Part shown: piece by piece, positions 23,759 to 35,357 of the stretch | Numbering within the stretch: position 1 is the stretch's first letter | Layout: each line of letters begins with the position of its first letter | Origin: Auricularia sp. M13 | Taxonomy: Eukaryota > Basidiomycota > Agaricomycetes > Auriculariales > Auriculariaceae | NCBI GenBank assembly: GCA_037042915.1 | Contig: CM073194.1 | Location: 2,108,001 to 2,172,000, forward strand | Length of the DNA stretch: 64,000 nt | Direction: 5' to 3' | Program-made: the position numbers and the translations under genes | The notes under the pieces: generated by a model | Told to the model about the DNA's origin: nothing | What the model saw: the letters and a program-made list of their open reading frames with translations, nothing else | The model's database searches: none

Positions 23759-25300
23759 TCAAAGCTGCGGAGCGATCAAGACGGTCGGACCGTGTGGCTT
23801 GTCGCAGAAACCGAGGACGAAAGTCCTGAAAAAATTCTGCGACGATCATAAGGAAATTATATGCTACCGCTGTTGCGAGAAATCACTCACGACCCCAAGA
23901 ATTTTGGGAACATGCGGATTCTACGAAGCTGTCAGGGAAAACGTAGTTTTGAAGCTGCATTCACACACCCCTGCTGGTATTGCGCCCACGGTCGACAGAC
24001 GCGGGCCGGGGTTAGGATCATGAACGATGAAGAAGTCTCTGGCGTTGCCCCGAATTGGAACCGTCCTGTTTGAAAAGAGGCCTCGGTGTATAGGAGTTGG
24101 ACTGTTGAAGACTAGTTCGACCTCAATCGAAGTGTCCACATCATATGAAGTAAATCCAAAGGCAAGCGACAAGTCCTTGAGACGACGTATCAGCGGCATC
24201 GCCTGTTCTTCCGGAAGCAACGTGTCGGTCGTAGCTATGTTCCCGCTCGGTAACGATGTCATGAAATGGATTGAACACGCACCGTTATCAAGTCGAACTT
24301 TGCAGTCGGGCTTCTCGCTGTATACACCATGCCCTGGTACAAAGAGATTAATCTCGAGAAGATGCAATTCCCACATCCCCTCGTCTGCTTGGGGGTGCAA
24401 ATTGATCTCCTGCCACTGGGGCTCGAGCGCATATTCAGTGGGCCAACCTCCAAAGGACACAAAGCCGTATCCACTGCAAGTGCTTTAGTCGGACAAACAA
24501 TTGAGGCGAACGCTCCGTACATCGCTCCAACCGGCTTAGACCTACAACAAATGTAGAATGTCTCGTCCTGAGATTCTAAGTAAGTAAGGGCCAATATTCG
24601 TCGTGTAACGATTCTCACCTGGATCACCTTTTGCGTCACCATCTGCCGCACAATGCCCTGAGTGAGGCCACGCGTGTCAAGATCTGCTTACGACCAAAAT
24701 CTCATAGGGAAGACTCACAATTCCGCCAAGCGCATGCGGTGCCGAGCTGCATTCAGGTGAGATCCACGGCAGCAGAGGACCAAAAGCAAAACCTACTGAG
24801 ATCTTCCCAGGCCGACGATCCCATCGAAGGGCAGTGGTAACAACATTGGAGCGAAGCCAATGGCCAGTCCGTACATGTATCGTGGGATGCGTGTGATAGT
24901 TCCATCGAAGTCGAAAATGCCGGTCACTTTGGGAGTCACAGGCTGTACATCTACTGTATAGCCTTATGAGACAAATGCACAGGGGTTACGATTCTACTTA
25001 CCACCAAACCGATTCCCATACACAAACTGCTTGTAGGCATTCCCTTCCTTCCCACGAGGATATTTCGCTTTGCCGATGAGCATCGACACATCATCATCAG
25101 TTAGCTTGACCCTAGTATTGGGGCCGGTAAGCCCGTATGCGCCTCCATATACGCAATATGTCCACCTAAAGGGTAAGTGAGCCCGGCTTCACTCGATCGA
25201 AACATAGCTCACATGTGTCCGCGGCCTCCTAGATGCGACAGTTGCACGTGAGTAGATACGACTCGGGTGTCTATCGACTAAGAGTCCGTCCGGCCGAAAG
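23759..25300 (-). pseudogene. Pepsin-type (A1) aspartic protease pseudogene
   Basis: Exons still read as A1. GGRGHMWTYCVYGGAYGLTG (about 25220-25120) and PLPFDGIVGLG (about 24845) come from the first lobe. SFGGWPTEY and MWELHLLEINLF (about 24460-24360) come from the second. The C-terminus ILGNFFRTF...PTVLIAPQL, joined through an intron, ends in a TGA at 23759-23761. Three signs of decay are visible. The second catalytic motif, at the conserved intron, reads DNAT (DNGA if unspliced) instead of DSGA/DTGT. An in-frame TAG at about 23921 precedes the ILG motif. Upstream of GGRGHM the sequence runs into an interspersed repeat at 25280-25407, and no intact DTG motif can be found. A retained but altered protein cannot be fully excluded. 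Confidence 0.65.
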
Positions 25301-25407
25301 TTACGACTTTCACTTTCGACTTTCGGCCAGATCCGACTGTCGGGCCGGAAGCGGCGGAGGTGCGCGCCCTCGTCGCCGCTCAGTCGTGGCCGCCATTTCT
25401 CAACGAC
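25280..25407 (-). repeat. Interspersed repeat of about 128 bases, copy 1
   Basis: The reverse complement of this stretch is nearly identical to 32334-32461, from TTGAGAAATGGCGG to GGACGGACTCT, and similarity stops abruptly at both ends. It contains internal inverted words (GGCCGAAAGT/ACTTTCGGCC). It sits where the N-terminal exon of the A1 pseudogene should be. Confidence 0.75.
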
Positions 25408-25801
25408 AACCCTCTCCCTTATCCTGTCAATGTATTTTTGAGGTTGGATTAGTATAAATTTGACTTTAAGCGCGAAATATGGAAAGAAAACGACATAGTC
25501 GGACACAGGGACGCGCATTGTACACTTTGTCGCTCTCTCAGCCCTCCGCCGGCTTGTCTTCACCCAATGTGCAGGATATGGCCCTCTAAGCTTGCGGGTA
25601 TTAAAGGCTTTTGCCATGAGAGACGCTGTTGTCAGAATATCTTCTGGTTGCGTGCTTGTAGTGCCCTCGGCAACCTCCGCTCACTGTATAGTACACCGGA
25701 ATGTGCCGTAGGTAGTCTTTGCCGCGAACACGAAGTACCCCTCGCCGGCTTGCTCACAGCGTCCAACGACCTGAGCCCCAGGCGACGCGTCACTGTCCAA
25801 C

Positions 25802-26112
25802 TGAGAAAGGTCACGAGGGCGACTGAGATAGCGCGTATAGCGCGGAAGGCTCAGTCGCGTGTGCAAAAGACAAGAGCGAACTTGTATATACCTGAGATAG
25901 CGCGTATAGCGCGGAAGGCTAAATACAGTGAGCATACGGAATACATGCGGTAGAATGGATGGAGTCTCACCTCAGTCGCGTGTGCAAAAGACAAGAGCGA
26001 ACTGAGGTGGAGTACAAGCGAGGGCGCGTATATATGAGTCGAGAGCGCATAATAGAAGGAAATGAAACTGAGGGTGGCACGAATGTGCCACTCGATGGTT
26101 CAAGTGCTGACA
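25802..26112 (-). repeat. LTR of the nested copia element (3' LTR in element sense)
   Basis: 311 bases, TG...CA ends, matching 30760-31070. It contains a duplicated internal word (GATAGCGCGTATAGCGCGGA) twice and a TATATA stretch. Confidence 0.9.
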
Positions 26113-29100
26113 CCCCCACTCGCACGAAGACGAAGACCCATTGCGCGGCAGAACTTGCGATGCTTGTCCTCACAGAGCGCTTTGGTGAAGATGTCTGCGA
26201 CCTGGTCGTGTGTTGAGACATAGCGTACGGCGGCGTGACCCTTGAGAACCAGATCATCGCGAATGAAATGGTATTTGCGGGCTATGTGCTTCGTTCGCGC
26301 GCGGAACTGCGGTTCCTTGCTGAGGATGATGGCGGCTTCGTTATCGCAGTTCAAGTCTGTCGGGCGCTGCTGCGGGTGGCCGAGCTCAGCGAAGAACGAA
26401 CGCAGCCAGAGGAGATGTTGGCCGGCTGTGGTGAGACCGACGTATTCAGACTCGGTGGTGGACAGGGCGACCATAGTTTGCCGTTTGCTAGACCAGGAGA
26501 TCGCGCCGGCGTTGGTGATGAAGACATAGCCCGAGGTAGAGCGCGAGTTGTCGGGATCACCAGACCAGTCAGCGTCGGAGAACCCATGGAAGTCCATGTC
26601 GCAGTTCACGTCCGACCCCTCGAAGTGTAGAGCCATCAACGAAGTTCCACGCAGGTACCGGAGCACGCGCTTCGCAGCTTCCCAGTGGCAACGTTTGGGG
26701 TTCGCTGCGTAGCGGCCGAGTACCCCCACTGCAAAGGCAATGTCGGGGCGAGTGCCAAGCATAGCGTACATGAGTGAGCCAACGACTTGCGGGTAAGAGA
26801 CGACGCAGTTGGGGCTGATCTCGAAGCGGGGAAGGGTGGTGTTGTCGCGAGGATCGTCAACGGAGAGCCGCACGTTGTGGTGCATCGGCGTAGTGTACGC
26901 GCGCGAGCTCTGCATGCCAAAACGGTTTAGCACGGTCTCAACGTACTGTTCCTGGTCAAGCGCGATGGTACGGGCTTTGCGGTCACGGGAGATGCGAATC
27001 CCTAGGACGCACGACGCGGGGCCGAGATCTCGCATTTTGTAGAGTTTGCTGAGGCGGGCCTTGACAGAATCCAGGAAGGCGCGATCGGTTGCGGCTAGCA
27101 GTAGGTCGTCGACGTAGACCACCAGGAAACAGATCTTGCCGTTCTCGCGCAGAACGTAGAGGCAAGTCTCTGCATTCAAGCTGATGAATCCGAGGCCGGT
27201 GAGTGCCTTATCGAACGTCTTGTTCCACGTGCGTCCGGCCTGTTTGAGACCGTAGAGTGAACGCTTCAGGCGCCAGCATTTGCCTGCGGAACGTCAACGC
27301 CATCAGGAGGAAGGAGGTACAGCTCTTCGTCGAGCTGGCCATTGAGAAACGCCGTAGAGACGTCCATCTGGTCCAGCTCGAGGTCGTACTTGGCTGCCAG
27401 AGCGCATATGACGCGGACGGAGTCGAGGTTTGCGACGGAGCGAATGTTTCCTCGTAATCGACACCTTCTTTCTGGACGAAGCCGCGGGCTACGATGCGGC
27501 CTTTGTAGCGTTCGATGTTGCCGTTTGCGTCGTATTTGATGCGGAAGACAATCTTCGAAGTGATAGGCTTGACACCGTCAGGAATATCGACGAAGTTCAG
27601 ACATCGTTCTCTTGAAGCGACCGTAACTCCTCGTCGAGCGCAGCTTCCCATTTTGCAGCGTCAGGGCTGGCCCGGGCCTCGCGATGTTGCGAGGGACAGC
27701 GTGCGGCTGTGGGCTGTCATTAGCAATGCCTGCGAAAAACTCGTCACTGTCTTCGCGCAGCTCGGACATAATGTCGGCGAGACCAGCGATCGCGTCGTCA
27801 TCGAGCTCATGGTCGGGTACGTTGCGCTTCGCCTTCATGTCGTCAAGTCTTGCACGCCATTCACGTTGTGTGCGGTGTACGTCGCGTTCCGGGTCGGCCT
27901 GCTTGCGTTCGCGATCTGGATAGCGGCGCGCGGGTGGCGGATCGGGATTTGCGGCTTGTGGATCAGGTACCGGATTTGCGGGTGGCGGTGCAGCGGGAGC
28001 CGGAGGTGGCGGTGCAGCGGGAGCCGGAACGTCCAAATGGGGATTGCGCGCGCGCGGAGGAGGAGCGTCTTCATCGTCGACCTCTTCGACCCAGGCGCGT
28101 TGCGGAGCAGTCTTGCGGGCGTCTGCGGGCTGTTCAGCGGTTGGCGATACATCAGTGGCGAGGCGGAGGAGTTGATCCCCCCACTGCTCCGGCGATAATC
28201 GCTCTTCTGCGGGCGCAATCTTGAAACCGGCCATTTTGCTTTCGTCGAAGAGGACGTGATAGCCTGGTATGATCTTGCACGTGTGCAGGTCGAACAGACG
28301 GTAGTCTTTGCTGAGCGGGTTGTGGCCGAGCATCACGCAGCGACGCGCTTTTCGTCCCATTTTCCAGTCGCGGTGCGGCTTGTCGATGAGCTTGTAGGCG
28401 AGGCAGCCGAAAGGGCGGAAACGAGAGACGTCTGGCTTTCGCTGAACAGCACCTCGACGGCGAGAGTCCGCTGGCCGATGAGGTCGGTCGTCGCGCAACA
28501 AGGTCGGTGGCGTACCGCACGGCTTCAACCCACAGCGACGGTGGGAGACCAGACTCGATGAGCACAGTGGTTGCGGTCGTGAGTATCGTCTGGTTCATAC
28601 GCTCCGCGACACCGTTTTGCTGTGGAGTGTATGGCGAGGTCGTTTCGTGCTTGACACCATCGGTGGCGAGCTGAGCTTCAAAGCTTTGGAGGTGAATTCA
28701 CCGCCGTTATCGCTGCGCAAGAAGGCAACAAACTCTGGAGAAAGCTCGAGTTCGAGGAGCTCCTCCTTGAAGTAAGCTTCGACGTCCGCTTTCCACTGGC
28801 GGTACATGACGAGGGACTGGCTCTTGCGCTGCAGGAAAAGCGTCCAGGGGTGGCCCGAATAGTCGTCTGTGAACGTCATCGAGTAGAGTTCGCCTTTTGG
28901 CCCGGGGTGCTTCATCGGACCGACGAGATCGACGTGAACCAGCTGGAGAGGTCGAGTCGCGCGTTGACGTCCAGTGGGGAACGGCAGCTTCTTCATCTTG
29001 CCCATGATACAGTGCTCGCAGATCTCGGGCTTGCCGGAGAGTTTGCTAACACCTTCGACGCGTCCATCGTTGACCATGCGTTTGAGGGCGTCGAAATTCA

Positions 29101-30759
29101 GATGACCCATGCGACGATGCATCAGGTTAATCTCGACGGTCTTCCCTTTCTTCGGCGCCTTGACCTTGGCAGCGTGGGCGTGCGCATCGGTTTGGTCAGA
29201 CTGCACGGTAGATAGCGGACGGGGCATGCGTCGGTTGGGAATTGAAGCGCTGTGCCGTTGAGGTGGTACAGGCCACGTCGGCGATCGCCGTCGAGGATGC
29301 ACTTGGTGCCTTTGAGGATTCTGCAGCGACCGCGGGCGAAACGAGACTCAAGTCCCTTCTCATCGAGTGAGCCGACTGATATCAGGGTGAGCTTGAAGCG
29401 TGGGACGAAGAGGACGCCCGAGATCGTGAGTTCGTAGGCTTGCTTCTTGACTACGGTCCGCAGGACAATTTGGCCTTCGCCCAACGCCTCGGTGAATGAA
29501 TTGTCGCCAAAGCGCACGCGTTTGGGTTTTTCGAACGCTTTGTACGACGATGGCTTGAACCAAGAGCGGTGCGGACAGATGGTCGCGGAGGCGCCGGTGT
29601 CCAGAATCGTGACTTGCGAAATCTGGCTTGCGTTCACAGCGTTTGCGAGGATCTCACGATCAGGAAAATAGAGGGAAAGCTTCTTGATTTCGGAGGCCGA
29701 GAGCGTTACATGCGCCTCGTCGTCGTCGGAGCCTGCGTTGGTCTCGTCGTCGCTGGCTACGCGATGGGCAACGGCCTTATCCTTCTTCTTCCCGCCTCCC
29801 CCACTGCTTCCCGAACCCTTCTTGCTCGACTTGTGCGCAGCGACCGCGTTTTTGAGCTCCTTGCAGTCAGCGGTATCGTGGAAGCAGACGCCGTGGAAGG
29901 CGCAGTACTTGTCGCCCTTGCTGCGGCTGCCAGACGGCTTTGCAGACTTCTGGTTCGAGGGCGCGTGCACGTTGTTGGCCGATGCGTCGGTAGAGACGCG
30001 TAGAGCGCGTGAGAGCAGCGCGTTCTCGACTTGGGCGAAAGTCAGCGGGTTGGAGTCGGTGACGGGAGCAAGGAGCGGCGTCTGGAAGACCTCCCACTCG
30101 GGCGTGTCTGGGAGCGAGAGCAGCAAGATGAGAGCGCCGATCTGGTCCTTGAACGGCGATTCGAGGTCTTGGAGTGTCTGGAGGACGTTGCGAACGCTGT
30201 TGACGTGCTCTTGCATCGGCGCGCCGTCCTCGTAACGAATGTTGAAGAGCTCCTTCAGCGCGGAAGATGCGAATAGCCTTGTTCGTCGTGAGATAACGGT
30301 CCTCGAGCGACTTGAGCAGCGTGCGGGCCGTGTAGCCGCGTTTGGCGATCGTGGACTGCACAATGCTGAGTGCGGAGCCGCCGAGGTGCTGCGCGACGAG
30401 GCTGGCGGCCTTCTTCGCCATAGTCTTGTGCTCGCGTATTTCAGCGTCCCGGGCGATGACTTGCGCAGCGTTCTTGCCGTCAGAATCGAGCTTGATCGCG
30501 GCGGGCTCGGTCGGTTCTGGGTCGTGGAGGAAGTCATCGACGCCCAGTCTGAGAGCTTCGATCTCGACCTTCGTGCGCCAGAAGGAGTAGGTCTCCATGT
30601 CATTGAGGATGGGAACGCGTGTGAGAACGCCTGAGTCCGTGGTCGACGCCATGGCAGTCAGAGGCAATGGAGTCTGGGACAAAGGATGGCGGAGTTCGAA
30701 AACGCGTTTGAATGCAAGCACGAGCGGGGTGTCAGTGGCAACTGACGGGGCTCATAACC

Positions 30760-31070
30760 TGAGAAAGGTCACGAGGGCGACTGAGATAGCGCGTATAGCG
30801 CGGAAGGCTCAGTCGCGTGTGCAAAAGACAAGAGCGAACTTGTATATACCTGAGATAGCGCGTATAGCGCGGAAGGCTAAATACAGTGAGCATACGGAAT
30901 ACATGCGGTAGAATGGATGGAGTCTCACCTCAGTCGCGTGTGCAAAAGACAAGAGCGAACTGAGGTGGAGTACAAGCGAGGGCGCGTATATATGAGTCGA
31001 GAGCGCATAATAGAAGGAAATGAAACTGAGGGTGGCACGAATGTGCCACTCGATGGTTCAAGTGCTGACA
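30760..31070 (-). repeat. LTR of the nested copia element (5' LTR in element sense)
   Basis: Same 311-base sequence as 25802-26112. On the element's own strand it is followed at once by the primer-binding site at 30746-30759. Confidence 0.9.
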
Positions 31071-32020
31071 CCAACGACAGTTCTTGACATTCGCGGCCGG
31101 TGACCAGCCACCCAGCGCGGTGCAGTGAGGCCTGCACACCAACCTCCTCGGCTTGACCGCCGTGTCTTCCGTTGCTTGACCGCACGGACGCAGCTCAGGC
31201 CACACTGCGTTACCAAGCCAGGTAGCCTCCCTATTGTTGGGGAGGGCCCATTGCTTGCCCTCATTCCTTTTCACTCGTTTGGGCTCCACTTCGACTCGCT
31301 GCGCCTTTGCCCGCGTCATCCTCCTCGCATCCCGTTGCCAACCCTGCTCGGCGTCAGCACCCACCAACGCCGGCAACTCTGGGCCGTTATGCCCCACCTC
31401 AACCTCCTTTGGCCTGGACTCCCTGCTTGCCCCTTGGAGCTGCAGTCCATCAGGATTGGCACTGCCACATGCTTAGTCATCCTAATGCCAGCCAGTCCAG
31501 CCCGATGGCATTTCCGCCACAGCCACCACCAGCGCACCTCCGCCATTGCCGCCACTGCCAATGCCTTCGCCACCGCTGTTGCTGTCGCTGCTGCCATTGC
31601 TGTTGTTGCTGCCGCCCACTGTGCCTGCTGCCAGTGCCAACACCGCCGCCATGCCATTGTGGCCGTGACCGCTTCTGGTCACTCCATGCACCTTCAGGGA
31701 GGGTTGCTGGATTCAGGGAGGGTTTTGTTGTTCTGTTTGCCATGTTCTTTTCTTCTGTGTTCCTGTTGCTTCGCTCGTTTGTTTTCTTTTGCCGTTCTTG
31801 CCTCGGCACTCTCTTCGCTCGAGGGAGGGTGTCAGAATATCTTCTGGTTGCGTGCTTGTAGTGCCCTCGGCAACCTCCGCTCACTGTATAGTACACCGGA
31901 ATGTGCCGTAGGTAGTCTTTGCCGCGAACACGAAGTACCCCTCGCCGGCTTGCTCACAGCGTCCAACGACCTGAGCCCCAGGCGACGCGTCACTGTCCAA
32001 CGACAGTTCTTGACAGCTGT

Positions 32021-33665
32021 GCATGCCCCAGAAACAGAATGAAGCTGCAGGCAAGAGTTGGTCTTCACTGCACCGTGCACGGGCATGCTCCCCCCTCATA
32101 GTAATGCCGAACTTGAGCTCTCTGACGGTCTGGTCTGACATAGCTCATCAAAGGTGACGCATAAACGGCTTGGATAACATCCCAGGAGTCGTTGAATTTG
32201 TGTAAGAGCTCCTGGCTCTAGAAGAGGTAGTTTGGCACCAAACTGAACCTATTCAAGTCGTTTTTTCGAGGTAAAAATGTTTATAAACGCATAATTATAT
32301 CCTATACAGAATATGAAGCAAATCTGTGCTCATGTTGTTGAGAAATGGCGGCCACGACTGAGCGGCGACGAGGGCGCGCACCTCCGCCGCTTCCGGCCCG
32401 ACAGTCGGATCTGGCCGAAAGTCGAAAGTGAAAGTCGTAACTTTCGGCCGGACGGACTCTAACCTGTGTCAACCATGCATCTAAACTTCAGAGGAGGGAA
32501 CGGCGGTCCAGGGATCCAAACAGCCGCTAACCTTTACTTCGAACGATTATCTTCGAACGTCAAAGTCTGTGAAGGAGACTACCGCTAACCCGACCCGGGC
32601 AAAACTGGCGTTAAACCCCCCAAGTTTTTGGTACGGTCACCCCGCAAGTTCCTCATTCACCCCGCAAGTTTTGAGTTCTCCCGATCCGACTCCTCCACTG
32701 CATCCTTCCTTGCTCGCTATCAGGTTGGCTCATATCATATATGGTACATTTGGCCCATAAGGTACATTTTTCCGCCTTCCCGTAATAAATATATAGTCCT
32801 TCTGTGTTGATGCACCAGAGGCCGACGACCATTTCAGGGCAAGACTATGAGAATTTCGTGTCTTGCCAGCACCGCCGTTGCTACATACCGGGAACGCTGA
32901 AGAAACCGCGTCACTCAACATATTACGGTACCAACTCTCAAGTCCGACTCTCCGATCCTTCGCACGCTGCCACCACGACGCTCGTGTTAACTGGCAACTG
33001 CCCGCGCCGGCCTTGCCCATCGATTATCCCTTCTTCTGTCGGCACCGAGCGCTCCACCGTTGGCGTGCGCCCCGACTGCGTGGAAGACGCGTGCGCCCCG
33101 ACTACGTCTTCCACGACCACGAGGCAGACAACAACGTTGTCGCCCTCACTGGATATGCAGCTTCACCCTGCACGCAATGGCGACAGACCTTCTCTATAGT
33201 TCGGAGAGAGCATATGCACATAGTGCGGACTGCACGGATGGTCTTGCATTGCTATTGAGCGGGAAAGTGGACAAGGCGCGGCGCGGTGCGGGACGCGGCA
33301 ATCAGCGACTCGATGGACTTCGACGACGACAGTATCCCTAGGACGATGGTCCGCGCGCAACCTTTGTCATCTGCTTTAGTCTAGTATTTGATATTTAGAA
33401 GACTAAATTAACTGCACTAGGAAATCCGATCTCAAACCCCTTTCCAAATTGAACGACTGTCAAGTAATTTGAATGCAGGTATGAATCTAATTTCTTTGAC
33501 TGCCCTGAGGGTCCTTTCTTACTTATTTGTTACTCTGAGCTGTAGAACAGAGATGTATTGTAGAGGCAAGTGTGCGGCTGTGTGCCATCATGGCGAAGCT
33601 GCAAGTTTTGCCTGACGCCGCAAGTTTTCGGCCCACAAAACTTGCGGCCACTAGCCCCAGAAAGT
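32021..33665. other. Region without a recognised gene
   Basis: Short ORFs only. It contains copy 2 of the 128-base repeat (separate entry) and AT-rich, non-coding-looking sequence around 33360-33560. Confidence 0.45.
32334..32461 (+). repeat. Interspersed repeat of about 128 bases, copy 2
   Basis: Inverted copy of 25280-25407, with the same abrupt ends. The flanks of the two copies are unrelated. Confidence 0.75.
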
Positions 33666-34221
33666 GGTCACCCGGGTAGGCCCAAACAGCTCCGCCTCCG
33701 CCCGTGAGGTCCCCAAAAGCCTCATTTCAAATTCAGCTCTTTGCCGCAGCACTGGACCAGAAGATATACGATGCAACGTACCATGTCCATTGTATATGCA
33801 ACTGCAAGAAACGAAATGTGGATTAGTTTTGCGTTGAGAGTCGCGTTGGAAAGTTCTCACATGGTTGAGGCGCTACGTCCTTGTCTGTCACAGGCTGTAG
33901 CTCTAGCCGGGCCGCAGTTCCCTCCCAGAGACGGAAATACTCCGGCATCGCACCGTAATCCTGCGGGATTGGGGCATTCGCAGAGAAAGACAGGATACCG
34001 GAACCGCGCGCAGAGACAGGAGCCTGTTGCGAACCAAAATGACTCTGCCCTAGAACACCCCAGGTCTGGGTCTGCTGAGGCCGAGGCGGAGGCGGAGGTG
34101 GAAGTACATAGCGAACTTCATGAAGCACGCCTTTGTGCATGTAGAAGCCCGGGAGCGTCGAGTCTGTGAGCCTTGACAGCTTGATGTTCCATTTCACGGC
34201 ATCCCACATGCGCTGCGTCAT
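33666..34221 (-). CDS. Weak hypothetical gene, proline-rich
   Basis: An ORF from 34221 (MTQRMWDAVKWNIKLSRL) carries a run of prolines, then AFSANAPIPQDYG-type sequence, and is open for 132 codons. Possible small introns follow (CTTGCAG...GACATG|GTACGT near 33795). No family was recognised, and it could equally be a chance ORF. Confidence 0.25.
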
Positions 34222-34714
34222 TGGCGTCAGTATATATTGCTCTAGAGCTGGAGTAAACCGTTTCTTACAGCTGCTCGGGCTGCGTCATATGTCGGAGGGT
34301 GCAGAGTGAGAGGAGATACAACATGTCGGGGCATAGCGCAGGATTGGGGACTCGGAAGGGAGAGGAAGACCGAGCTGAGCCCAGCGGTCTCTCTGAATAT
34401 GGTCATATGTACCCCTGCTGCGAAGAACGAGTCACATTTCTACCCAAATCCACATCGCCGCTGCTTCTTTCTCGGCCGAGAAGAAAGTTTGGGACCCGCA
34501 CGAGCGTTCTTCCATTCATTCTACCCTTATCTTTGACCCTGCCGAAACATCACATGGTATGCTCCCCAATGAACCCGAATGAGAACGTCTGAACGCGGGA
34601 CCGAGGAGACTGCGGGTTGAGCAAGCTGATTGTCAGTGTGTCATATACATTCCGTTGAATTTGGCCGAATCTCAAGCGGATTCACCCACAGGTCCAAGGC
34701 TTCCAACTCGGAAT

Positions 34715-35357
34715 TGTCAAGAACTGTCGTTGGACAGTGACGCGTCGCCAGGCCCCCCGAAAATGCCAATTGAGGTCTCATCCGGACCTCAACCAATTTC
34801 GGTCCCGTTTATGAGCTCCGGAGGTCGCAAATTCGGTCCCATTTGCCTGTAGGCTCGGAACAATCCGGATGTAATTTAATTCCGCGGAAGTAGCTCAGCA
34901 CCATTAATTGGGCACAAACTCGCTCCAATACTGCTCTCAGGCCTTAGTTCTTAATGGGAGAGATGTAAACATGTTTCATAATGTGATACTAAGCAAAATA
35001 GGTCGGAAAACCAACTGGGGAGCTCCGATAGAGGTCTTCATTGGGTGGGCTGAGAACCAAGTCTCGGTCCCGTTTACATGAGAATTGAGCCTGAGGGTTC
35101 CAATTCTCGGTCCCGTTTAGATGGGAGAAAGAGCCTCTGGAGGCCCGATTTTCGGTCCCGTTTAGATGGGACATATGTCGGGATTTTCGGGGGGCCTTGC
35201 GTCGCCTGGGGCTCGGGTCGTTGGATGCTGTGAGCAAGCCGGCGAGGGGTACTTCGTGTTTGCGGCAAAGACTACCTACGGCACATTCCGGTGTACTATA
35301 CAGCGAGCGGAGGTTGCCGAGGGCACTACAAGCACGCAACCAGAAGACATTCTGACA
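34715..35357 (-). mobile_element. Solo LTR of the TRIM-like family, carrying a nested miniature element
   Basis: 34715-34749 plus 35207-35357 together make 186 bases, the full LTR of the element at 25.6-32.0 kb in reverse orientation, with only a handful of differences. The 5-base target duplication GGAAT lies at 34710-34714 and 35358-35362. A solo LTR is what remains after recombination between the two LTRs of a full element. Confidence 0.9.
34750..35198. mobile_element. hAT-like miniature inverted-repeat element inside the solo LTR
   Basis: About 449 bases with terminal inverted repeats GGCCCCCCGAAAAT / ATTTTCGGGGGGCC and an 8-base target duplication GCGTCGCC (34742-34749 and 35199-35206), the length typical of hAT transposons. 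About five copies of the word TCGGTCCCGTTTA or close variants lie towards the two ends, as expected of transposase-binding sites. No ORF of its own. Confidence 0.85.

Larger units (their letters stand above)
25802..31070 (-). mobile_element. Ty1/copia LTR retrotransposon, broken
   Basis: The LTRs are 25802-26112 and 30760-31070 (311 bases each, apparently identical), with a CCAAC target duplication at 25797-25801 and 31071-31075. On the minus strand, from 30.7 to 26.1 kb, lie gag, protease, integrase (about 29.2-28.6 kb), reverse transcriptase (about 27.6-26.7 kb) and RNase H regions in the copia order. The primer-binding site next to the 30.76-kb LTR reads GGTTATGAGCCCCG on the minus strand. 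The coding region is split into several frames, with about five breaks, so it looks dead, although identical LTRs point to recent insertion. Confidence 0.9.
25630..32015 (+). mobile_element. Small non-autonomous LTR element (TRIM-like), holding a nested Ty1/copia element
   Basis: Two 186-base LTRs begin TGTCAG and end TTGACA. The right one is 31830-32015; the left one is split by the nested element into 25630-25801 and 31076-31089. The target duplication GCTGT is at 25625-25629 and 32016-32020. The internal part is about 740 bases (31090-31829), ends in a purine tract GAGGGAGGG just before the right LTR, and encodes nothing recognisable. Size and lack of genes fit a TRIM-like retrotransposon moved by another element's proteins. 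The LTRs look nearly identical, so insertion is fairly recent and older than the copia insertion inside it. Confidence 0.9.

Noticed and set aside
31125-32042. 305-codon ORF rich in Ala and Cys
   Set aside because: It crosses from the TRIM interior into its LTR and is made of low-complexity GCC/CAC sequence.
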